Positions 56,712 to 64,000 of a DNA stretch of 64,000 bases are shown here, piece by piece (position 1 is the first letter of the stretch; every line of letters starts with the position of its first letter). A model generated the notes under the pieces. That model had not been told where the DNA came from. It made no database searches and saw only the letters and a program-made list of their open reading frames with translations. Position numbers and translations under genes: made by a program. This stretch comes from Anaeramoeba ignava (Eukaryota; Metamonada; Anaeramoebidae). The DNA lies in contig JAPDFW010000080.1 of the NCBI GenBank assembly GCA_028826165.1, positions 318,399 through 382,398 on the forward strand, read 5' to 3'.

Positions 56712-58540
56712 TTAAAAAATTAAACATTTTTCTTTCTTTTTTTCTTTTGTTTGGTTTGAAATGAAATTTTGATTTTGATTATTAAATTTTTTAATTAATA
56801 AATCAAATAAATTTGGATTTGTTTGATTTAATTGAAAATAATCAATTCCAATTTTAATTTCATTAATTATTTCTTGTGTAATTTGAATTTGATCTTTAAT
56901 TTGATTTGAATAAATCCAATATTCAAATATTTGAAATGATTTATTACTTAATTCACTATAATCTGTAACTTTATTAGAAGTATCATTTGTTACAGATAAA
57001 AACATTCCTCGATATAATTCACTTCTCATTATTAATATTAATTTAGGGAATTTATATTGTTTTTCTTTTCTTTCAATTATAAAATCTTTTTCATTTTCAT
57101 TTTCATTTAAATAAATTCTTTTCATTGTTTCTTCAACTTTTTCATTTAAATTTATAATTTCTTTAATTTCAAAATATAATATTGGATTTATAATTCTGTT
57201 TGAATAAATCATTTCAAATATTTGATTTGATTCTTTAATTGATTTATTTGAAATAATTTCTTTAAGTTTCTCAATTTCATTTTGATTTTGATTTAATCTA
57301 TATTTCAATATTAATTTATGAGCTTCAATTATTTCTCCATTTTTGGTTTTAAATGAAATATTGCAAAATTCTTTTCTTTCAAATAATTTTATCAAATCTT
57401 CTTCAAGATTGGAAAAAGGAAAGAGAAAAGGAGAATAATAAAGAAATGAATTGTAATATCCACAAGAAACATGATAATTTGAAATATTTTCATTAAATCT
57501 TAATTCAGGAAGTTCAATTTGAAATGGAGTTAATTGATCTTTTGTATCTCAGTTCCTAATTGACCATAAAAATTCCTTCCAAATGAAATAAGTTTTCCTT
57601 TGGAGGTTAAAATCAAAGTATGTTCAAATCCAACAGAAAAATCAAGAATATTATCATCATTTTCAAATAAAGATGATTTAATTTCAGTAAATTCATTGAC
57701 ATGTTTATTTATCTCAAGTCCATTACATAAGTAATATCCACTTGAATAAAGTTTTCTTTTTGGATTTTGATTTTCATTTTCAATCAACATTATTGAATGA
57801 AAATATCCACATTGAATATCAATTATTTTACCTTTTGGAATATTTTGGATTTTGGTTAATTTTTTGGTTATGAAAACGGAAAATCCTAATCCAAGTTGAC
57901 CATAATCATTTAATCCACATCCAAATAATTCTTGATTTGAATTTAAAAGAAAAACAAAATCAGAATAATCTCCTGAAAATATTTTAGAAACATTTTTCAT
58001 CATTAAAATTGGTTTTTGTGTTTTATCAATTTTTTTAGAATTGAAACCAAGTTGGCAATATTGATTTAAACCAATTCCATAAGCATTTTGATTTGAAGTT
58101 AATAAGTAAATTGAAAATCTTCCAGAAACAATATCTTTAATTATTCTATCATTTGTATCTTCAATTAATGATGAAATATTGATAAATTTCTTTCGATTTT
58201 TTGGATTAATATCTTTTCCTTTTGCAAATACATTTCCTTCTATTGTTAAAATAGCTTCATTTGTATAACCAACAGTTACTTTTTGAATATTTTCAATTTG
58301 GATTTTTGAAGGATTTTGATTTAATTTATTTCTATTTAAATATTCTATTGCTTTTCCATTTTTAAAAAGGAAAATTGTTGAAAGCTTTCCTGATGAAATC
58401 TGTTTAATTTGTTTTTCATTTTCATTTTCATTTTCATTTTCATTTTCAAATTTAAATTGAATTGGTTTTTTTATTTTATGGGATTTGTTTTGAAAAAATA
58501 TTGGTTTTTTATTTCTTCCAAAAAATATAATTTCATTCAT
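56712..58540 (-). CDS. RCC1-BTB-BTB-CaaX protein (R6), frame broken once
   Basis: RCC1 propeller 58540-~57550, then BTB, BTB and the tail NQNFISNQTKEKKKEKCLIF ending at 56712. The frame shifts near 57551: GGAACTGAGATAC appears where relatives have GGAACTGGAGATAC, one G short, which creates an early stop. Downstream sequence is open to the CaaX. The tail is basic and ends in Cys-Leu-Ile-Phe, so this copy is the reference for the membrane-anchor end in this cluster. Pseudogene or single-base consensus error cannot be separated here. Confidence 0.8.
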
Positions 58541-58656
58541 TTTTGAAAAGAAAAAAATGAAAAAATGAAAAACGAAATTTTTGGATTATAATTTTAAAAA
58601 ATTAAACATTTTTCTTTCTTTTTTTCTTTTGTTTGGTTTGAAATGAAATTTTGATT

Positions 58657-60427
58657 TTAATTATTAAATCTCTTAATTAATAAATCAAATAAATTTGGAT
58701 TTGTTTGATTTAATTGAAAATAATCAATTCCAATTTGAATTTCATCAATAATTTCTTGTGTAATTTCAATTCCTTTTTTAATTTGATTTGAATAAATCCA
58801 ATATTCAAATATTTGAAATGATTCATCACTTAATTCACTATAATCTGTAACTTTATTAGATTTATCTTCAGTTACAGATAAAAACATTCCTCGATATAAT
58901 TCACTTCTCATTATTAATATTAATTTAGGAAATTTATACTGTTTTTCTTTTCTTTCAATAATAAAATCTTTTTCATTTTCATTTTCATTTTCATTTTCAT
59001 TTAAATAAATTCTTTTCATTGTTTCTTCAATTTTTTCATTTGAATTTATAATTTCTTTAATTTCTGGATATAATTTTGGATTTATTTTAGAATTGTTTGA
59101 ATAAATCATTTCAAATATTTGATTTGATTCTTTAATTGATTTTTTTGAAATAATTTCTTGAAGTTTTTCAATTTGATTTTGATTTTGATTTAATCTATAT
59201 TTCAATATTAATTTATGAGCTTCAATTATTTCTCCATTTTTGGTTTTAAATGAAATATTGCAAAATTCTTTTCTTCTAAATAATTTTATCAAATCTTCTT
59301 CAAGATTGGAAAAAGAAAAAGGAGAATAATAAAGAAATGACTTTAAATATCCACAAGAAATATGATAATTAGAAATATCTTCATTAAATCTTAATTCAGG
59401 AAGTTCAATTTGAAATGGAGTTAATTGATCATTTGTATTTCCAGTTCCTAATTGACCAAAATTATTTAACCCAAATGAGATAAGTTTTCCTTTGGAAGTT
59501 AAAATCAAAGTATGAGCACTTCCACAAGAGATATCAAGAATATCATCATTTTCAAATAAAGATGATTTGATTTCAGTAAATTCATAAGTATTTTCATAAT
59601 AATTCGCCAAGTCCATTATATTCATGCCTTCCACATGAATAAAGTTTTCTTTTTTCATTTTCATTTTCAATCAACATTATTGAATGACTAATTGCACATT
59701 GAATATCAATTATTTTGCCTTTTGGAATATTTTGGATTTTGGTTAATTCTCTGATTCTTATTTCTTCTTTTCTTGATTCTCCTAATCCAAGTTGGCCATA
59801 ATCATTATTTCCGCATCCAAACAATTCTTGATTTGAATTTAAAAGAAAAACATGATTTGAACAATTTCCTGAAAATATTTTAGAAACATTTTTCATCATT
59901 AAAATTGGTTTTTCTGTTCCATAATAAGAATTACAACCAAGTTGACCATAAAAGTCTTCACCAATTCCATAAACATTATGATTTGAAGTTAATAAGTAAA
60001 TTGAATTAGATCCAGAAACAATATCTTCAATTATTCTATCATTTATATCTTCAATTAATGATGAAATATTGATAAATTGATTTGGATTTTTTGGATTAAT
60101 ATCACTTCCTTTGGCAAATACATTTCCTTCTATTGTTAAAATAGCTTCATTTTGAAAACCAACAGATACTTTTTGAATATTTTCTTCAATTTGGATTTTT
60201 TCAGGATTTTGTTTTGAATCATTTTCATTTAAATATTCTATTGCTTTTCCATTTTCAAAAAGGAAAATTGTTCCAAATATTCCTGATGAAATTTGTTTAA
60301 TTTGTTTTTCATTTTCATTTTCATTTTCATTTTCAAATTTAAATTGAATTGGTTTTGTTATTGAATTTGGTTTATTTTTGATAAGTTTTGGATATTCATT
60401 TTCACCAAAAAATAAACAATCATTCAT
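58657..60427 (-). CDS. RCC1-BTB-BTB protein (R7), frame broken, CaaX tail cut off by a stop
   Basis: The propeller (60427 to about 59605) and BTB part (to 58657) are in different frames. GGCGAATTATTATGAA near 59605 is one base longer than GGCGATTTATATGAA in R8. The C-terminus stops at RFNN (TAA at 58659-58657) where R6 has CAA. Beyond that stop the same frame stays open for 22 codons and ends in KEKCLIF-stop near 58593, almost identical to R6. Thus one substitution removed the prenylation tail. The MNDCLFFG start is conserved. Confidence 0.78.
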
Positions 60428-60546
60428 TTTTAAAAAAGAAAAAAAATGAAAAAATGAAAAATGAATTTTTTTGGATTATAATTTTAAAAAATTAAACATT
60501 TTTCTTTCTTTTTTTCTTTTGTTTGATTTTAATTTTAATTTTAATA

Positions 60547-62280
60547 TTAATTATTAAATTTGTTAATTAATAAATCAAATAAATTTGGATTTGTTTGATT
60601 TAATTGAAAATAATCAATTCCAATTTTAATTTCATCAATTATTTCTTGTGTAATTTCAATTCCTCTTTTAATTTGATTTGAATAAATCCAATATTCAAAT
60701 ATTTGAAATGATTTATTACTTAATTCACTATAATCTGTAACTTTATTAGATTTATCTTCTGTTACAGATAAAAACATTCCTCGATATAATTCACTTCTCA
60801 TTATTAATATTAATTTTGGAAATTTATATTGTTTTTCTTTTCTTTCAATAATAAAATCTTTTTCATTTTCATTTAAATAAATTCTTTTCATTGTTTCTTC
60901 TATTTTTTCATTTAAATTTATAATTTCTTTAATTTCAGAATATAATTTTGGATTTATTTTGGAATTATTTGAATAAATCATTTCAAATATTTGATTTGAT
61001 TCTTTAATTGATTTTTTTGAAATAATTTCTTGAAGTTTTTCAATTTCATTTTGATTTTGATTTAATCTATATTTCAATATTAATTTATGAGCTTCAATTA
61101 TTTCTCCATTTTTGGTTTTAAATGAAATATTGCAAAATTCTTTTCTTCTAAATAGTTTTATCAAATCTTCTTCAAGATTGGAAAAAGAAAAAGGAGAATA
61201 ATAAAGAAATGACTTTAAATATCCACAAGAAATATGATAATTAGAAATATCTTCATTAAATCTTAATTCAGGAAGTTCAATTTGAAATGGAGTTAATTGA
61301 TCATTTGTATTTCCAGTTCCTAATTGACCAAAATTATTTAACCCAAATGAGATAAGTTTTCCTTTGGAAGTTAAAATCAAAGTATGAGCACTTCCACAAG
61401 AGATATCAAGAATATCATCATCATTTTCAAATAAAGATGATTTGATTTCAGTAAATTCATAAGTATTTTCATATAAATCGCCAAGTCCATTATATTCATG
61501 CCTTCCACATGAATAAAGCTTTATTTTTCCATCTTCATTTTCAATCAACATTATTGAATGACTAATTGCACATTGAATATCAATTATTTTGCCTTTTGGA
61601 ATATTTTGGATTTTGGTTAATTCTCTGATTCTTATTTCTTCTTTTCTTGATTCTCCTAATCCAAGTTGGCCATAATCATTATTTCCGCATCCAAACAATT
61701 CTTGATTTGAATTTAAAAGAAAAACATGATTTGAACAATTTCCTGAAAATATTTTAGAAACATTTTTCATCATTAAAATTGGTTTTTCTGTTCCATAATA
61801 AGAATTACAACCAAGTTGACCATAAAAGTCTTCACCAATTCCATAAACATTATGATTTGAAGTTAATAAGTAAATTGAATTAGATCCAGAAACAACATCT
61901 TCAATTACTCTATCATTTATATCTTCAATTAATGATGAAATATTGATAAATTGATTTGGATTTTCTGGATTAATATCTTTTCCTTTTGCAAATACATTTC
62001 CTTCTATTGTTAAAATAGCTACATTATAAGCGCCTCCAGTTATTTTTTGAATATTTTCAATTTGGATTTTTTCAGGATTTTGTTTTGATTCATCTGAATA
62101 TTCTATTACTTTTCCATTTTTAAAAAGGAAAATTAAATTAGAAGAAACTAATTTCATTTGTTTAATTTGTTTTTCATTTTCATTTTCAAATTTAAATTGA
62201 ATTGGTTTTGTTATTCTTCTGGGTTCATTTTTTAAAATAAATTCAAAGTCGTTATCACCAAAAAATAAAATTTCATTCAT
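60547..62280 (-). CDS. RCC1-BTB-BTB protein (R8)
   Basis: 577 residues from the conserved start MNEILFFGDN. An in-frame Met 20 codons upstream exists, but that stretch is the promoter-like TTTTTCATTTTTTTC sequence read as protein. RCC1 blades include YGIGEDFYGQLG and ISFGLNNFGQLGTG; two BTBs follow. It stops at FNN. The old tail is still recognisable in frame (QTKEKKKEKCLIF, about 60497-60530) after a short AATTAA expansion with several in-frame TAA codons. Residues ~140-390 are nearly identical to R7, while the first ~100 differ, pointing to gene conversion. Confidence 0.85.
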   Translation of the reverse strand: MNEILFFGDNDFEFILKNEPRRITKPIQFKFENENEKQIKQMKLVSSNLIFLFKNGKVIEYSDESKQNPEKIQIENIQKITGGAYNVAILTIEGNVFAKGKDINPENPNQFINISSLIEDINDRVIEDVVSGSNSIYLLTSNHNVYGIGEDFYGQLGCNSYYGTEKPILMMKNVSKIFSGNCSNHVFLLNSNQELFGCGNNDYGQLGLGESRKEEIRIRELTKIQNIPKGKIIDIQCAISHSIMLIENEDGKIKLYSCGRHEYNGLGDLYENTYEFTEIKSSLFENDDDILDISCGSAHTLILTSKGKLISFGLNNFGQLGTGNTNDQLTPFQIELPELRFNEDISNYHISCGYLKSFLYYSPFSFSNLEEDLIKLFRRKEFCNISFKTKNGEIIEAHKLILKYRLNQNQNEIEKLQEIISKKSIKESNQIFEMIYSNNSKINPKLYSEIKEIINLNEKIEETMKRIYLNENEKDFIIERKEKQYKFPKLILIMRSELYRGMFLSVTEDKSNKVTDYSELSNKSFQIFEYWIYSNQIKRGIEITQEIIDEIKIGIDYFQLNQTNPNLFDLLINKFNN

Positions 62281-62340
62281 TTTTAAAAAAGAAAAAAATG
62301 AAAAAATGAAAAATGAATTTTTTTGGAATTTTTCATTCAA

Positions 62341-62875
62341 TTTTGAATTAATTTGAATTGAATTGAATTAAATTTTGAATTGAATTGAATTAAATTGAAT
62401 TTGAATTGAATTGAATTAAATTAAATTAAATTGAATTAAATTGAATTGAATTAAATTGAATTTTGAATTAAATTAAATTGAATTAAATTGAATTAAATTT
62501 GAATTGAATTAAATTGAATTAAATTGAATTAAATTGAATTTTGAATTAAATTAAATTGAATTAAATTGAATTAAATTTGAATTGAATTAAATTGAATTAA
62601 ATTGAATTAAATTGAATTGAATTGAATTGAATTGAATTGAATTAAATTGAATTTTGAATTGAATTTTGAATTGAATTAAATTGAATTAAATTAAATTGAA
62701 TTGAATTAAATTGAATTGAATTTTGAATTGAATTGAATTAAATTGAATTGAATTTTGAATTGAATTGAATTAAATTGAATTAAATTGAATTAAATTTTGA
62801 ATTAAATTGAATTTTGAATTGAATTAAATTGAATTAAATTGAATTAAATTGAATTAAATTGAATTAAATTGAATT
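62341..62875. repeat. (aattgaattaaattgaatt)n intergenic repeat
   Basis: About 530 bases of GAATTGAATTAAATT units between two RCC1-BTB genes. No coding evidence. Confidence 0.9.
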
Positions 62876-64000
62876 TTAAATTTGATTATTAAATCTCTTA
62901 ATTAATAAATCCAATAAATTTGGATTTGTTTGATTTAATTGAAAATAATCAATTCCTATTTTAAGTTCATCGATAATTTGTTGTGTAATTTGAATTTCAT
63001 CTTTAATTTGATTTGAATAAATCCAATATTCAAATATTTGAAATGATTCATCACTTAATTCACTATAATCTGTAACTTTATTAGATTTATCTTCAGTTAC
63101 AGATAAAAACATTCCTCGATATAATTCACTTCTCATTATTAATATTAATTTAGGGAATTTATACTTTTTTTCTTTTCTTTCAATAATAAAATCTTTTTCA
63201 TTTTCATTTAAATAAATTCTTTTCATTGATTCTTCAATTTTTCATTTAAATTTATAATTTCTTTAATTTCAGGATATAATTTTGGATTTACTTTGGAATT
63301 ATTTGAATAAATCATTTCAAATATTTGATTTGATTCTTTAATTGACTTTTTTGAAATAATTTCTTGAAGTTTTTCAATTTGATTTTGATCTTTTAATCTG
63401 TATTTCAATATTAATTTATGAGCTTCAATCTTTTCATTTGGATTAATTGTTTTAAATGAAATATCGCAAAATTCTTTTCTTCGAAATATTTTTATCAAAT
63501 CTTCTTCAAGATTAGAAAAAGGAGAAGGAATGTAATAAATAAATGAATTTTGAAAACCACAAGAAAGATGATAATCAGAAATATTGAATGTTAATTTATG
63601 AAGTTTAATTCGAATTGGTTTTGTTTGATAAAAGTATTTTTTTTTCGTTCCTAATTGACGCCATTCATTATTTCCAAATCCAATAATTGTACGATTTGAT
63701 ATTAAAATCAAAGTATGATTTTCTCCAACAGAAAAATCAATAACATCACCATGTTCAAAAAAAGATGATTTGAGTTCAGTAAATTTATTGATACTTCTAC
63801 CAAATCCATTTAGTTCATAATTTCCACATGAATAAATTTTTCTTTTTTCATTTTCATCTTCAATCAACATTATTGAATGACCTTTACTCCATTTTGAATA
63901 TCAATTATTTTTGCCTTTTGGAATACTTTTGAACTTGAGTTAATTCATGAATATGAATATCTTTTGTTTGGACTCAATCCGTTGACTATTGTTATTTTTC
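62876..64000 (-). pseudogene. RCC1-BTB-BTB gene (R9), partial at window edge, multiple frame breaks
   Basis: The C-terminal half of a family member: RCC1 blades (IIGFGNNEWRQLGTKK), first BTB (FRRKEFCDISF) and second BTB ([10 protein letters not shown]), ending RFNNQI. A 5-A run near 63238 replaces the 6-A run of relatives and breaks the frame between the two BTBs. Beyond 63870 the homology to the GQLGLGES and IPKGKIIDIQ blades continues to the window edge but is heavily mutated, with a stop. It is probably a pseudogene, and its 5' part lies outside the window. Confidence 0.72.

Noticed and set aside
58590-60560. Reassigned genetic code (TAA as Gln) to explain stops before the CLIF tails
   Set aside because: TAA terminates many conserved genes here (SPB4, BUD13, R3 after CLIF), so reassignment is not supported.
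62281-62340. Upstream 20-residue extension of R8 as an N-terminal leader
   Set aside because: The stretch is the recurrent TTTTTCATTTTTTTC promoter-like sequence; all paralogues start at the conserved MNE/MND Met.

Overview
The window looks like nuclear DNA from a very AT-rich, intron-rich protist. Small GT-AG introns interrupt most conserved genes. Proteins carry Asn/Gln/Glu/Lys low-complexity tracts. The conserved genes are typically eukaryotic: signal peptidase SEC11, BUD13, the DEAD-box helicase SPB4/DDX55, TBL1, URI, linker histone H1, a cyclin, and Rho and Rab GTPases. TAA and TGA are both used as ordinary stops, so the code appears standard. Massive RCC1-BTB and GTPase-BTB families, BTB-BACK-TLDc proteins and recurrent Cys-Leu-Ile-Phe C-termini make an Anaeramoeba-like amoeboflagellate my best guess (moderate confidence; family content only, no database search).

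Layout. 1-4.2 kb: the 5' exon of a SEC11-like signal peptidase running off the left edge, then a membrane-anchored S41 peptidase-like gene. 4.3-17.6 kb: RCC1-BTB genes, a cyclin, a C2-like/coiled-coil protein with a giant Asn-Gln tract, two copies of a BTB-BACK-TLDc gene from a recent segmental duplication, a tRNA-like gene and a truncated RCC1-BTB fragment. 17.7-25.6 kb: a PH-domain protein, URI and TBL1, all loaded with intronic or coding simple repeats. 25.8-34.9 kb: six head-to-tail genes encoding a Rab-type GTPase fused to two BTB domains and a CaaX box. 35-55.4 kb: BUD13, a large CH-domain protein, a C2-C2-WW protein, SPB4, histone H1, an atypical Rac-like GTPase and an armadillo-repeat gene with one exon per repeat. 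55.5-64 kb: a second RCC1-BTB cluster with several broken members.

The most interesting theme is a shared C-terminal cassette (BTB, BTB, charged or Asn-Gln linker, Cys-Leu-Ile-Phe CaaX). It is attached either to an RCC1 beta-propeller or to a Rab GTPase, and the same four-residue CaaX also ends the nearby Rac-like GTPase. BTB domains commonly dimerise and recruit Cullin-3, so these could be prenylated, membrane-anchored adaptors whose propeller or GTPase half selects the target. That function is inference. The Rab-BTB genes also share a 24-nt, phase-symmetric microexon that encodes switch II.

Single-base differences in homopolymers break several otherwise conserved frames. They may be consensus errors rather than real pseudogenes, and I flag them individually.
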